Assembly (NCBI RefSeq): GCF_900107245.1
Contig: NZ_FNPG01000012.1
Coordinates: forward strand, 36,118-100,117
From: Lachnobacterium bovis DSM 14045
GTDB taxonomy: Bacteria; Bacillota; Clostridia; Lachnospirales; Lachnospiraceae
Reading direction: 5' to 3'
DNA: 64,000 nucleotides
This document shows positions 9,079 through 19,150 of this stretch, piece by piece; the first letter of the stretch is position 1, and each line of letters opens with the position of its first letter. The notes below the pieces were generated by a model that was not told where the DNA came from, ran no database searches, and saw only the letters and a list, made by a program, of their open reading frames with translations. The translations under genes were made by a program, and so were the position numbers.

Positions 9079-9143
9079 TATTATTTCCTCCTCTGGATAT
9101 TATATTTTATAGAGTCCCGCTCCTAAAATCTATTACAAGAATA

Positions 9144-9172
9144 TATATACTTGTTTTTCAAGTTTTTGTCAA
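9144..9172 (-). promoter_or_regulatory. Promoter of hup
   Basis: TTGACA (9172-9167) and TATATA (9149-9144) with a 17-nt spacer, about 65 nt before the hup start codon. Confidence 0.7.
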
Positions 9173-9187
9173 GAAAAAAGTTGTTTT

Positions 9188-10579
9188 TTAGGATGTCCCT
9201 TTATTTCTAAGTAGTTCCGTCAATGTTTGGATATAATCCTTAAGCTGATCTGTTGTTATATTACTATTATTTGAATTATTTTGTGACTGAGTATTGTTTC
9301 CATTTTGTGATGTTCCATTTGTTCTACCATTGGTACTTCCACTTGAATTTGTACTACCGTTTCCCTGACTGTTTGAACTATTGTTACCATTTTGTCTATT
9401 TTCACGTTGCTCAACAACTTCTTCATGATTTTTTGGCAGGTTAGATTGGGTATTATTTTTCGCCGCCTGTTCATTAGTTTCCATTGTAATAGCAACTGTA
9501 CCCTCTGGAGAATTCACATATAAAACTTTATTCATTGTTGCGTATCCATTTGCCATTATTTTCAATGAATGTTTTCCATATCGTAGCGATATCGGATTTG
9601 AATAATCAATCTGTTTGCCATCAATAAAAATCTGAGCATTTAAAACATTTGGTGCAAACAAAATCTTACCATATGATGGTCCCGGTCCTTTTAACTCATC
9701 AAGGTTAACCTCTGTGGTTTCTCCTCTATTTATTACTATTTCTTTACTTCCACCCCAACCATCATTGGCAACAGCCAATAGGTATTTTCCTTCCTGAACA
9801 TCCATTTCCATGTCCTTTGTAATATTTACAAATGCTCTATTATCTAGTTGTAAAAAACTGCCTTCAAATAGACTAGTATTTTTTAATTGTAATTTTCCAT
9901 GTCCTGTTGTAACAACTATCGAATATATTTCTTTTCCTTTGCCCTCTGCCTCTAGTTCATCCTTTTGACTTAACTTGTTTAATTCTATTATTTCGTTTCC
10001 TGAAAAAACAAGCAATTTATCATTATAGTTATAGATATTCTCACCTATTTTTATCTGTTTTTTTGCTTCATCAATACTAAATTTTTTAATGTTCGTGTAA
10101 TTCCACGTATTAGATGATACATTGATTTTTCCTACTTTTCCAACCTTATTAACAGATCCTATATTAACAATTTTTCCCGGAGAAATTTGTCCCAAAGATA
10201 TTTCGTTTCCAAATTTGTTAGTAATTTTGGTATCTGCGCCTATATAATATTGATATTCGAGATTATCTTTTCTGCTATAAAGCTTTATTGAACAGCCCTC
10301 AGAATCGACATCTATTACCACAAAATCTTCCTTATTGTTAGTCTTTTTCTTCTTCTTACTGTTATTTTTTTGTTTATTGGAGTTTTCATCGTCTAAAAGA
10401 TTATCACTTTCACTACCATTTTCATCATTATTTTTTGATTCATCTCCTGAATAATACTCGACTCCTAATGAAATTTCACGGTCTTTTGTAAGTCCGCAGC
10501 CATACAATAGACCTGAAATCATTAAGAAAAAGATACCTAATATCAAAACTCTAAATTTCATACGAGTTCTTTCACCCAT
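9188..10579 (-). CDS. PEGA-domain lipoprotein
   Basis: The signal peptide ends in a lipobox, LLYGC (Cys at about residue 28), so the protein should be anchored on the outer face of the membrane. A Ser/Asn/Lys-rich stretch (about 45-82) precedes a beta-rich region. A PEGA domain lies at about residues 303-367, ending with GYATMNKVLYVNSPEG. The last 95 residues are very rich in Asn, Gln, Ser, Gly and Thr and probably disordered. PEGA domains are linked to surface proteins, but no enzyme motif is visible. GGGGGA precedes the ATG. It stands between cca and hup. Confidence 0.75.
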   Translation of the reverse strand: MGERTRMKFRVLILGIFFLMISGLLYGCGLTKDREISLGVEYYSGDESKNNDENGSESDNLLDDENSNKQKNNSKKKKKTNNKEDFVVIDVDSEGCSIKLYSRKDNLEYQYYIGADTKITNKFGNEISLGQISPGKIVNIGSVNKVGKVGKINVSSNTWNYTNIKKFSIDEAKKQIKIGENIYNYNDKLLVFSGNEIIELNKLSQKDELEAEGKGKEIYSIVVTTGHGKLQLKNTSLFEGSFLQLDNRAFVNITKDMEMDVQEGKYLLAVANDGWGGSKEIVINRGETTEVNLDELKGPGPSYGKILFAPNVLNAQIFIDGKQIDYSNPISLRYGKHSLKIMANGYATMNKVLYVNSPEGTVAITMETNEQAAKNNTQSNLPKNHEEVVEQRENRQNGNNSSNSQGNGSTNSSGSTNGRTNGTSQNGNNTQSQNNSNNSNITTDQLKDYIQTLTELLRNKGTS

Positions 10580-10664
10580 AATTATCCCCCTTTTTGAAGT
10601 TTTGCATATTAATAAAAGTTTCTCTAGTTACAATCGAACCTACTTTTTCACCATCGTATTATCA

Positions 10665-12011
10665 CTACTTATTATTATCTTTTAAAAAAGAATTCTTTAC
10701 TATCTTGGTTAGTTTTTCTTTTTCGTTTAATTCTGGCGAATCTAAAACCTTCTCAAAGAGTTTTCTTAAAACATCCCCGATTTCTTTGCCTGGATTAACT
10801 CCTAATTCAATCAAATCATTTCCATTAATCATCATATCCTTTAAGGCTACACACTGCCCTTTATCCACTATACTCCTATATATATCGACATATTTTCTCA
10901 AATACTCAGCTTTTTTTTCACGATTATACTCGCTTTGTGCTAAATAATCTGCTTTTTGAATGTCAAATAAATCCGGATAACACTCTAAACCGTTATTATT
11001 CATTGCATGACGAATGCTTTTTTCATCTAATTTAGGTCTATCATCATGTGCTTTTATCAAACGAACAACCTGATTTATTGTTGCATTGTCAAATTTTAAT
11101 CTCTTTAAAATATTTTTAGCCATTTTAGCGCCTTCTTCTTGATGTCCCTTAAAATGGTCTGCTCCATTCTTATCTGTTATCTTGCAAATTGGCTTAGCAA
11201 CATCATGAAGAAGCATTGTAAGTCTTAAAACCTTATCTTTCTTTACATTCTGTACAGCTTTTACTGTATGTTCTCCCACTGTATACATATGATGTTTACT
11301 ATTTTGAGTAGTCTCCATCATTTTATCAAACTCTGGGAAAAACACTTTTGTCAAGCCTAATTTATATGCTGTAAGGATTTCTTCAGGATGATCAGAAACT
11401 AATAGTTTCACCATTTCGACCTGAATACGTTCCGCACTCACTTTTTTTATTGTTGGAGCTAAAGATTTTATTGCTTTTTGTGTATCCTCATCAATTGTAC
11501 ACCCTAATTGTCCAGCAAATCTAATTGCTCGAAGCATTCTTAAAGCATCTTCTTGAAATCTTTCCATAGGATTTCCTACACAACGAATAACTTTTCTCTG
11601 TAGATCTAATTCTCCTTCAAATAAATCTACCAATCCATTTTCTTCATTATATGCCATTGCATTTATTGTAAAATCTCTTCTTTTTAAATCTTCTTCTAGT
11701 TTTGGTGTAAAAAACACATTTTTAGGGTGTCTGGCGTCTTCATATTCCCCGTCTATTCTATATGTTGTTACTTCATATCCAACATGCTGGTCCATCACTG
11801 TAACCGTGCCGTGTTCTATTCCTGTATCTATTGTGTGTGGAAAAAGCGCCTTAACTTCTTCTGGCTTTGCAGAAGTTGTAATATCCCAATCTTGTGGTTT
11901 CCTTCCAAGGATGGTATCTCTTACACATCCTCCAACCGCGTATCCTTCGTATCCATTTTGTTTTAATACATCAATTATTTTTTTTACTGATTCTGGTAAA
12001 ATTATATTCAC
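10665..12011 (-). CDS. cca: CCA tRNA nucleotidyltransferase with HD domain
   Basis: Adds CCA to tRNA 3' ends, which is needed here because the two tRNAs in the window do not encode CCA. The class II nucleotidyltransferase head has GGCVRD and QDWDITTSA; the neck has RRDFTINAMAYN and RMLRAIRFAGQLG. An HD phosphohydrolase module (LLHDVAKP) and a C-terminal helical part follow, 448 residues in all. The start is GTG at 12011, with GGAGG 6 nt upstream. It is transcribed in the same direction as proS but separated from it by a terminator. Confidence 0.95.
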   Translation of the reverse strand: MNIILPESVKKIIDVLKQNGYEGYAVGGCVRDTILGRKPQDWDITTSAKPEEVKALFPHTIDTGIEHGTVTVMDQHVGYEVTTYRIDGEYEDARHPKNVFFTPKLEEDLKRRDFTINAMAYNEENGLVDLFEGELDLQRKVIRCVGNPMERFQEDALRMLRAIRFAGQLGCTIDEDTQKAIKSLAPTIKKVSAERIQVEMVKLLVSDHPEEILTAYKLGLTKVFFPEFDKMMETTQNSKHHMYTVGEHTVKAVQNVKKDKVLRLTMLLHDVAKPICKITDKNGADHFKGHQEEGAKMAKNILKRLKFDNATINQVVRLIKAHDDRPKLDEKSIRHAMNNNGLECYPDLFDIQKADYLAQSEYNREKKAEYLRKYVDIYRSIVDKGQCVALKDMMINGNDLIELGVNPGKEIGDVLRKLFEKVLDSPELNEKEKLTKIVKNSFLKDNNK

Positions 12012-12117
12012 GTTTTTCCTCCGTTATATTTAGCAAAAATAATATCTCATATCATTTATCCACTAAAATTGTGCCAAAAATTATTATTCGTAATTCTAAA
12101 CATTTTTACATTATTCA

Positions 12118-12152
12118 CCCAAAAAAAAGCCACCCTACAAATATAGGATGGC
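12118..12152 (-). terminator. Terminator of proS
   Basis: GCCATCCTATATTTGTAGGGTGGC hairpin on the minus strand followed by a run of more than eight T. Confidence 0.85.
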
Positions 12153-12177
12153 ATTAATTTTATGTTAATAAATAATT

Positions 12178-13617
12178 CTAGTATGCCTTGCCCCAATATA
12201 CAAGTTTGTGAGCTGGCTTACCACAGCAAGCACATACTTCTGAAATTCTTTCTTGATCTTCAAATGGCATACAACGACTTGTTACTGATAAATCTTCTTT
12301 AATCTTATTCTCACAAGCCTCGTCTCCACACCACATAGCTCTAATAAATCCAGGTTTGTTTTCTGCAACATCCTTAAATTCTTCATAATTATGAGCATCC
12401 CATATGTGAGAGTCTCTATGAGCTTTTGCTCTTTCAAACATATCTTTTTGAATTGCTTCAAGAATTTCTGGTACTTTTGTCTCAATATCATCAAGTGATA
12501 CTTCGATTTTTTCTCTTGTGTCACGTCTTACAACAACACATTTATTATTTTCAATATCTTTTGGTCCTAATTCAATTCTTACTGGAATACCACGCATTTC
12601 CTGCTCAGAGAATTTCCAACCTGGTGTCTTATCTGAATCATCTATCTTAATTCTGCATACATTACTTAGTCTTGAAACTACTTCATTTGCTTTATCTAAT
12701 ACACCATCTTTTTTCTGTTGAATTGGAATAACCATTGCCTGAACTGGTGCAATTCTTGGAGGTAAAACAAGTCCTGAATCATCACCATGTACCATGATTA
12801 ACGCTCCAATAATACGTGTTGTCATACCCCATGATGTCTGGTATGCATAATGTAATTTATTATCTTTATCTGTATATTGAATTCCAAATGCCTTAGCAAA
12901 ACCATCACCAAAGTTGTGGCTTGTACCAGATTGAAGAGCCTTACCATCGTGCATTAATGCTTCAATTGTATATGTAGCTTCTGCACCTGCAAATTTCTCT
13001 TTTTCTGTTTTCTGTCCACGTACAACTGGAATTGCAAGAACTTCTTCACAGAAATTAGCATATAAGTTAAGCATTTGAACTGTTCTTGCTTCTGCATCTT
13101 CAGCAGTTGCATGAACTGTATGACCCTCTTGCCATAAGAATTCTCTTGTACGAAGGAATGGTCTTGTTTCTTTCTCCCATCTTACAACGCTACACCATTG
13201 GTTATATACCTTTGGTAAATCTCTGTAAGACTGGATTAAATTTTTATAAAAATCACAGAATAAAGTCTCTGATGTAGGTCTTACACATAATCTTTCTTGT
13301 AATTCGTTTAATCCACCATGTGTTACCCATGCAACTTCTGGTGCAAAACCTTCAACATGATCTTTCTCCTGCTCTAATAAACTTTCTGGAATAAAAATAG
13401 GCATATATACATTTTCAACGCCTGTTTCTTTGAATCTTTTATCTAACTCTTTTTGGATATTTTCCCAAATAGCATAGCCTGCGGGCTTAATTATCATACA
13501 TCCTTTTACACTAGAATAATCAACTAACTCAGCCTTTTTCACAACATCTGTATACCATTGTGCAAAATCTTCCTCCATGGAAGTGATGGCTTCTACTAAT
13601 TTTTTCTCTTTAGCCAT
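12178..13617 (-). CDS. proS: Prolyl-tRNA synthetase, archaeal/eukaryote-like short form
   Basis: Class II synthetase charging tRNA-Pro. Motif 2 ([15 protein letters not shown]) and the anticodon-binding domain with [10 protein letters not shown] are clear. The C-terminal extension has a Cys-rich zinc-type cluster ([10 protein letters not shown]) and ends in the WGKAY-type aromatic tail of this form. The 479-residue length and lack of the INS editing insertion mark the ProRS type found in archaea, eukaryotes and many Clostridia. No T-box leader is visible; a sigma-A promoter lies about 80-105 nt upstream and a terminator follows. Confidence 0.96.
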   Translation of the reverse strand: MAKEKKLVEAITSMEEDFAQWYTDVVKKAELVDYSSVKGCMIIKPAGYAIWENIQKELDKRFKETGVENVYMPIFIPESLLEQEKDHVEGFAPEVAWVTHGGLNELQERLCVRPTSETLFCDFYKNLIQSYRDLPKVYNQWCSVVRWEKETRPFLRTREFLWQEGHTVHATAEDAEARTVQMLNLYANFCEEVLAIPVVRGQKTEKEKFAGAEATYTIEALMHDGKALQSGTSHNFGDGFAKAFGIQYTDKDNKLHYAYQTSWGMTTRIIGALIMVHGDDSGLVLPPRIAPVQAMVIPIQQKKDGVLDKANEVVSRLSNVCRIKIDDSDKTPGWKFSEQEMRGIPVRIELGPKDIENNKCVVVRRDTREKIEVSLDDIETKVPEILEAIQKDMFERAKAHRDSHIWDAHNYEEFKDVAENKPGFIRAMWCGDEACENKIKEDLSVTSRCMPFEDQERISEVCACCGKPAHKLVYWGKAY

Positions 13618-13695
13618 GACAATCTCCTTTATATTTTATTTTCACCCGCATTATTGGGTAAATCTGTAATTGCTCATCAAAACATACTAATATCT

Positions 13696-13724
13696 ATTTT
13701 ATTTTATACTTTTTAATATGTCAA
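13696..13724 (-). promoter_or_regulatory. Promoter of proS
   Basis: TTGACA (13724-13719) and TAAAAT (13701-13696) spaced by 17 nt. The rest of 13618-13807 shows only an imperfect GTTTAGC/GCTAAAAC inverted repeat (13731-13755). Confidence 0.7.
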
Positions 13725-13807
13725 GTCACAGTTTAGCACTCCTCTCGGCTAAAACTATGGGCTTTACGGCGTATTTTTGTAAGACTTAGTATTCTTTTAA
13801 TTCTTTC

Positions 13808-13985
13808 TTAAATCACTCGATAAACCTTTTTTGCAATTAAAAGATTTACAACATATAAAATAAAGAACATTATTACTGCTACTCTAGAATAAATGCCAAA
13901 CATGACGAACAAAATAATACACTACTCCTACAAGTAAAAATCTTAACACTCCTACAAGTCTAGCTTTAAGCTTTTTATTTTTCAT
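13808..13985 (-). pseudogene. Small membrane protein gene, probably frameshifted
   Basis: An ATG at 13985, overlapping the end of the upstream permease gene and preceded by AAGGAG 8 nt away, opens a 33-codon frame (MKNKKLKARLVGVLRF...) that stops at 13884. Shifting one base near 13900 continues an equally hydrophobic frame, IYSRVAVIMFFILYVV, ending at TAA 13808. Together they would make a two-helix membrane protein of about 59 residues. Translational coupling to the ABC permease suggests an accessory subunit. The short 33-residue form might alternatively be real. Confidence 0.45.
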
Positions 13986-15147
13986 CAAAAATCTCCTTCC
14001 ATTTCTTTAATTTATGATAATTCTTTTTATAATATTTTAACAACCTATTTATTGCCTTCGCTGTCAACACAGCATTAGATTTGCAAAATAAAAAAGTAAC
14101 ACTATATATAATGACTATTTCTCTCACTTTCAAATTCTGAGTCACTATTAAGGCCGTATTTAGACAAAATGTTGCCAATAAACACACTTCAAAAAAGAAT
14201 TTCATTTTTTCTTTAATATATTTTTTTTCATTAAACATAGCTAAATAATATGTCACATAATGCGCTCTTTCTAGCCTAAAGTTATTTATTCCAAGAACTA
14301 TCATTATATTTATTATAAAAAATATTGTAACTAATGTTATACTTGAAAAATCTGGTCTGTTTTTGCTGATTGCAATAGGTATTACATATAGCATAATCGA
14401 TGCAACAATGTATTTTAGTGAATCAAAATCTCTTATTATTAACAACCAGTTTTTTTTATAAAACGAAACCTGTTTTGATTTACGAAAGTATCTAATAACT
14501 TTTACTACATACAATATTTCCAACATAATTACACAAAGCACAGCTTTTGATCCTGTCAAACTAAAACTGCAATCTTTAAAGTTCACATTATTTATGTGAC
14601 TATATAACGATATTGATGCGATAATTTCTTCAATTGATACAATAATTGCTATTTCTTTATATATATCTTTCTTTATAATACTCTTAAGACACAATTCGAA
14701 TAAAAGAATTTCTCCAAATACTACAAAGGTTACTGCCAAAACAACAATAGTATTCATAGTACCCCATTCTACAATTATTGGCTCTAAAAAATTTCTGCAA
14801 ATTATAAATACTACAATATTTGAAATTATGACATTTTTTAAAAAGTAGTACATATAAATTTTTTTTCTTTCTAGTCCTGCCATATAGAGCATAATTTCAT
14901 CTTTCCTAAACAAAATCTGTTTATAAATTTGCATTGGAAAAAATAATAATTCTGACATAGCAATAAATATATAAATTATATTACATTCATTAACATGAAA
15001 ATTCACATGTTTTTTTAATAACAATCTACATCCCTCAAACATGAGTAGCATAATTATTACTATTACACTTAATATTATTCTTACATATTTTTGCTGTCTT
15101 AAGTCGCAGGTATTTATTAACCAATTTGCTTTAAATATTCTTTTCAT
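13975..15147 (-). CDS. ABC-2-like transporter membrane subunit
   Basis: A 390-residue protein with about nine to ten hydrophobic segments spread over its length and Lys/Arg-rich loops; no soluble domain is visible. It starts 19 nt after the ABC ATPase gene, so it is the likely membrane partner. No close family signature is recognised; the layout resembles lantibiotic-immunity or ABC-2 type exporters of Firmicutes. The substrate is unknown. The start ATG is weakly supported by the upstream sequence. Its 3' end overlaps a tiny coupled frame. Confidence 0.65.
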   Translation of the reverse strand: MKRIFKANWLINTCDLRQQKYVRIILSVIVIIMLLMFEGCRLLLKKHVNFHVNECNIIYIFIAMSELLFFPMQIYKQILFRKDEIMLYMAGLERKKIYMYYFLKNVIISNIVVFIICRNFLEPIIVEWGTMNTIVVLAVTFVVFGEILLFELCLKSIIKKDIYKEIAIIVSIEEIIASISLYSHINNVNFKDCSFSLTGSKAVLCVIMLEILYVVKVIRYFRKSKQVSFYKKNWLLIIRDFDSLKYIVASIMLYVIPIAISKNRPDFSSITLVTIFFIINIMIVLGINNFRLERAHYVTYYLAMFNEKKYIKEKMKFFFEVCLLATFCLNTALIVTQNLKVREIVIIYSVTFLFCKSNAVLTAKAINRLLKYYKKNYHKLKKWKEIFDEK

Positions 15148-15166
15148 TGATTTACCTCTATCACTT

Positions 15167-15874
15167 CTATATCAAGTACTCCTTAAACATGTCTGTAAAT
15201 GTTCTATCACTATCGTATTCTTCCATTGCGATAATTTTACCTTCTTTTAAAAATATAGCATCTGTGCAAATGTCGTTTACAACATCTAAATCATGCGATG
15301 AGAAAACAATACTATTATTATTTTTACTTACAAATTTCTTCATCCACTCTTTCATATTGATAATACTTACTGGATCTAAGCCTGTAAACGGCTCATCTAG
15401 AATCATAATATTGGGATTATGTATCATTGCTGACATAATTGAAATCTTTTGTTTCATACCTTTAGAATATTCTTCTATCCTAGTATCAATTTTATCCTTA
15501 AATTCAAACATGCTTATATATTCTGTAGTCTCTTTATCCAAGTCTTTTACCGAGCTTTCTTTATTTTTCCCTTCCATTCCATAAATATACTTAATATATT
15601 CCAACTGTTCTCTACCTGTTAATTTTTCTATTAACATTGGTTCATCTGGAACATATCCTATTTTCCATCTATTATCAATCAAATTCTCCCCATCTAATTT
15701 AACTTCTCCACTATCCTTCTTTTCTATTCCTAACATGATTTTTATAGTTGTCGATTTCCCTGCTCCATTCTTTCCAAGCAATGCATATATACGATTAGAT
15801 TTTATTTTTAAATCTGGAATATTTAATTCGAAATTATTCTTTCTCCTTTTGATTACGTTTTTTAATTCTACCAT
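15167..15874 (-). CDS. ABC transporter ATP-binding protein
   Basis: Complete ABC ATPase. Counted from an in-frame TTG at 15889, Walker A is GKNGAGKST (39-47), the signature is YSKGMKQ (141-147), Walker B is IMILDEP (161-167), and a switch His lies in FSSHDLD. ATG at 15874 is the better start because GAGGT lies 4-5 nt upstream, giving 235 residues. It energises the membrane protein encoded just downstream. The SKGMKQK signature is common in ABC-2/BcrA-type exporters. Its promoter appears to contain a slippage-prone homopolymer. Confidence 0.93.
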   Translation of the reverse strand: MVELKNVIKRRKNNFELNIPDLKIKSNRIYALLGKNGAGKSTTIKIMLGIEKKDSGEVKLDGENLIDNRWKIGYVPDEPMLIEKLTGREQLEYIKYIYGMEGKNKESSVKDLDKETTEYISMFEFKDKIDTRIEEYSKGMKQKISIMSAMIHNPNIMILDEPFTGLDPVSIINMKEWMKKFVSKNNNSIVFSSHDLDVVNDICTDAIFLKEGKIIAMEEYDSDRTFTDMFKEYLI

Positions 15875-15972
15875 ATTTACCTCACACAAACAAAGACGCC
15901 ACTAGTAATATTTCAAGTAACCTGGATGCATCTAAATTAGTAAAAAATATATAACATATATTTTTCCGTTAT

Positions 15973-15997
15973 ATTATAAAAAAAAAAAAAAAGTCAA
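15973..15997 (-). promoter_or_regulatory. Promoter with homopolymeric spacer before the ABC operon
   Basis: TTGACT (15997-15992) and TATAAT (15978-15973) are separated by only T residues, 13 nt, as part of a 15-nt A/T homopolymer. A 13-nt spacer is too short for good sigma-A activity, so tract length could set expression. Confidence 0.5.
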
Positions 15998-16030
15998 GTA
16001 TTTTTTTATAAATTATTTTTTTTATTACGT

Positions 16031-16074
16031 AAAAAACTCTACAAAGCAAATCTTATATTAATCACCTTGTAGAG
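16031..16074 (-). terminator. Terminator after the pseudouridine synthase gene
   Basis: CTCTACAA pairs with TTGTAGAG around a long loop on the minus strand, followed by six T. Confidence 0.7.
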
Positions 16075-16120
16075 CCCATATTCTTATTCATTTTTAAAAA
16101 ACTATAAAACTTACTACAAA

Positions 16121-16789
16121 CTAAAACTGTTCAATAAATTCCTTAAAAACCTTATTCTGAGGTTTTATCTCAAAATGCATCTTTTCATTAGTACTTGGAT
16201 GTACAAATGTTATTCTATATGAACATAAACCTGGTGTTCTTATTCCCTGAACTTTACCATTTCCATATTTTTGATCTCCTAAAAGTGGACATCCCATATG
16301 TGCCATTTGCACTCTAATTTGATGCTGTCTACCTGTTTTTAATGAAACATCTATCATTGCGTGATTTCCTCTAGTGTAAACCACGTTGTAAGCCAAAACA
16401 GCTTTTTTGGCATTTTTTCTTTCCTTACCAACAACAGTAGTTATATTTGTTTTTCTATCTGTAAGCAGATAATCTGTCAATGTTCCCATAACACTCTCAG
16501 GAATACCATCTGTTACTGCATAGTAATGTTTACCTATTCCATGAGTTCTCATCTGCTCAGATAAATTTGCTGCTGCTTCCTTATTTTTTGCAAAAAGCAT
16601 TACGCCTTCTACCGGTTGATCTAATCTGTTAATTATTCCTAAATAAGTACTTTCATTATTTTCAGCTAAATGATTTCTCAGAAGGCTATCCATGTCCTGT
16701 TGTCCTAATCTCGCAGTCTGCGTTGCAACTCCTGCAGGTTTATAACAAACAATAATATCATTATCCTCGTGTAAAATGTTTAATTCCAT
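16121..16789 (-). CDS. RluA-family RNA pseudouridine synthase
   Basis: Isomerises uridines in rRNA or tRNA. The catalytic-Asp motif is present as INRLDQPVEG, a variant of the usual RLDxxTSG, followed by AKN and a GRQHQIRVQMAHMGCPLLGDQKYG block split over the C-terminal half. At 222 residues it lacks the N-terminal S4 domain of RluD. The exact RNA target cannot be read from sequence. A terminator follows and the two-component genes lie upstream. Confidence 0.88.
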   Translation of the reverse strand: MELNILHEDNDIIVCYKPAGVATQTARLGQQDMDSLLRNHLAENNESTYLGIINRLDQPVEGVMLFAKNKEAAANLSEQMRTHGIGKHYYAVTDGIPESVMGTLTDYLLTDRKTNITTVVGKERKNAKKAVLAYNVVYTRGNHAMIDVSLKTGRQHQIRVQMAHMGCPLLGDQKYGNGKVQGIRTPGLCSYRITFVHPSTNEKMHFEIKPQNKVFKEFIEQF

Positions 16790-16866
16790 GTTAAGCCTCC
16801 TATTCTTTATCTAGCATTACTTTTCCTATCAATATTATAATACTCTTACCTCTATTATAATACAAT

Positions 16867-17559
16867 TTACATTCTAAAGCGATAGCCAACTCCCCAAATT
16901 GTTTCTATATACTGTGGTTTTGTTGTATTAAGCTCAACTTTTTCTCTGATTTTTTTTATATGGACAGTTACTGTTGCAATATCACCCACAGATTCCATAT
17001 CCCATATTTGTTTAAATAAATCTTCTTTAGTAAAAACATGATTTGGATTACTAGCCAAAAAAGCAAGTAAATCAAATTCTTTGGTTGTAAACTGTTTTTC
17101 TTCATTGTTAACCCACACACGTCTGGCTGTCTTATCAATTTTAATGCCTCGGATTTCTATAACATCATTCCCATATTGAGTTGTACTTCCGATTAATCTC
17201 TGATATCTTGCCAAATGCGCTTTAACTCTTGCAACAAGCTCACTTGGTGAAAATGGTTTGGTTATGTAATCATCAGCGCCTAATCCTAATCCTCTGATTT
17301 TATCTATATCATCCTTTTTTGCAGAAACCATAATGATTGGCGTGTTCTTTTTATTCCTTATTTCTTTGCACATTTCAAAGCCATCAATTCCTGGTAACAT
17401 CAAATCTAATATAAACAAATCATAATCATCTGCTAGTGCCTTTGCCAAGCCATTTGTTCCATCATTTTCAATTTCAACTTCAAATCCACTCAATTCAAGA
17501 TAGTCTCTCTCTAAATCCGCAATAGCTGCCTCATCTTCCACGATTAAAATCTTATTCAT
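16867..17559 (-). CDS. OmpR/PhoB-family response regulator
   Basis: The receiver domain has acidic residues EDE (8-10), phospho-acceptor Asp52 in LDLMLPG, and Lys101 in ITKPF. A C-terminal winged helix ending GVGYRFRM binds DNA. It starts inside the last codons of the kinase gene (8-nt overlap, GAGGTGCAAGATG), so the two are coupled. Kinase-first order is less common than regulator-first. Target genes are not shown; the ABC operon on the left is one possibility. Confidence 0.94.
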   Translation of the reverse strand: MNKILIVEDEAAIADLERDYLELSGFEVEIENDGTNGLAKALADDYDLFILDLMLPGIDGFEMCKEIRNKKNTPIIMVSAKKDDIDKIRGLGLGADDYITKPFSPSELVARVKAHLARYQRLIGSTTQYGNDVIEIRGIKIDKTARRVWVNNEEKQFTTKEFDLLAFLASNPNHVFTKEDLFKQIWDMESVGDIATVTVHIKKIREKVELNTTKPQYIETIWGVGYRFRM

Positions 17560-19039
17560 CTTGCACCTCCTGATATTTTCGAATTATAAAGTACATGGTG
17601 GTCCCATAACCTTCTTTACTGGTTACCCAAATTCTTCCACCATGGTCTTCTACTATTTTTTTTACTATTGAAAGCCCTATTCCACTTCCACCTGTGGCAG
17701 AGTTTCTTGATGCATCTGCCCTGTAAAATCTATCAAAGACGTATGGTAAATCTTTTTGTGAAATACCTTTTCCGTTATCTTCAATTTCAGTCTGAACATA
17801 ATCACCTACGTCTTTTACTCTAATATTTAAAAATCCACTAGCTTTATCCATATATTTTACGGAATTTCCAACAATATTATTAATGACTCTGTTTAACTGT
17901 TCTGGGTCAGCTATTATTATGGTATCGTCATCAGCATAATTATAATATGCCAATCCCAATCCTCTGTTCTCTAGATCCAGACTTATTTCTTCAATACAGT
18001 CATTGTAATATTCTTTTACATTCAATTTTGCAAAATTATATGGAATCCTGTTATTATCTATTTTTGAATACAAGGTAAGTTCATTTATCAAAGAATCCAT
18101 ATCATTTGCCTTGTTATATATTGTTTTTATATATCTTTCTACTTTTTCTGGTGAATTTGCCACTCCATCTATAATACCCTCTGCATATCCCTTCACTGCA
18201 GTAATTGGAGTTTTTAAATCGTGTGCAATATTGCTTATTAATGCTCTATTCTCTTTTTCATCATTGACTTTATCCTGTGCATTTGCTTTAAGTTTCTTTC
18301 TGATTTGATCTAATGCATCATTAAGTCTTGCAATTTCATCATCTTTTTCTTTAAATACCTTTGCATCATAATCAAGATTGCCATCCTTAATATTCTCTGC
18401 AACTTCTCTTGTTTTTTCTATTGGATAAACAAAATTCAAATATATCCATGAAGTTATACATATAGCTGTTACAATTAGTATAAAAAGAATACTGATAAAA
18501 GTTGTCATTATCATATCAGCTCTTTGTGGAATCAATGAATCAAGTTCTGTAACAACATATACATTATTTATTCTCTTTTCTCTTGTTTCAAAAGTTAACT
18601 GTTTTATAAGATATTTTTTTTCACCATTAATCAAAGTTACAAGATAAATATTTTTATCTGACACTTTATTATTCTTTATTGTTTCAACTACCTTATCAAC
18701 TTTATTTTTTCCAACATAAATAACATTATCCTGCTCCTTTAATACGATAAACGAATTTTCTTTTTCTAATTTTTCATTGATTTCTTCTATATACTCTATT
18801 TTTTTTAAATTATCAACATTTTTATTGATTTCATCCCTTGTGCTAGTATAAACTTTAGATAAATACTTATTAAAAAAAACTATATTCTCGTACGCACTGT
18901 GACTGCTTTCAAATTCATACGTCTCTTCTAAATCCTTAGTTTGTACATAAGTATACAGTTTCGTAACTAAAAATACTAAAACAAGTGGAATTAACACAAT
19001 CAGTATAAAGGTTACTGTAAGTTTCTTCCTCACTTTCAT
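17552..19039 (-). CDS. Membrane sensor histidine kinase
   Basis: Two membrane segments (about 8-28 and 178-200) enclose an extracytoplasmic sensor region of about 145 residues. A HAMP-like linker, an H-box (NIAHDLKTPITAVKGYAEG), an N-box (NRVINNIVGNSVKY) and G-boxes (DNGKGI, GSGIGLSIVKKI) follow. It autophosphorylates and passes phosphate to the response regulator encoded immediately downstream. The signal is unknown. The gene begins beyond the terminator of the 19-29 kb cluster, so it is a separate transcription unit. Confidence 0.93.
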   Translation of the reverse strand: MKVRKKLTVTFILIVLIPLVLVFLVTKLYTYVQTKDLEETYEFESSHSAYENIVFFNKYLSKVYTSTRDEINKNVDNLKKIEYIEEINEKLEKENSFIVLKEQDNVIYVGKNKVDKVVETIKNNKVSDKNIYLVTLINGEKKYLIKQLTFETREKRINNVYVVTELDSLIPQRADMIMTTFISILFILIVTAICITSWIYLNFVYPIEKTREVAENIKDGNLDYDAKVFKEKDDEIARLNDALDQIRKKLKANAQDKVNDEKENRALISNIAHDLKTPITAVKGYAEGIIDGVANSPEKVERYIKTIYNKANDMDSLINELTLYSKIDNNRIPYNFAKLNVKEYYNDCIEEISLDLENRGLGLAYYNYADDDTIIIADPEQLNRVINNIVGNSVKYMDKASGFLNIRVKDVGDYVQTEIEDNGKGISQKDLPYVFDRFYRADASRNSATGGSGIGLSIVKKIVEDHGGRIWVTSKEGYGTTMYFIIRKYQEVQDE

Positions 19040-19150
19040 ATTTTTGCCTTCCTCTCATAATAAGGAATTTCTATAGTATATTTATCGTAATTTTTATACA
19101 TCGCTTTAACATTGTAAATTAAAAATTAATTTTTTATTAAATTTTTTTAC

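Noticed and set aside
13618..13700. T-box leader in front of proS
   Set aside because: No conserved GGGTGGNACCGCG segment or antiterminator pairing is visible and the leader is too short.
13731..13755. CIRCE-like heat-shock element (TTAGCACTC)
   Set aside because: Only the left half fits; the expected GAGTGCTAA after nine bases is absent and proS is not a heat-shock gene.
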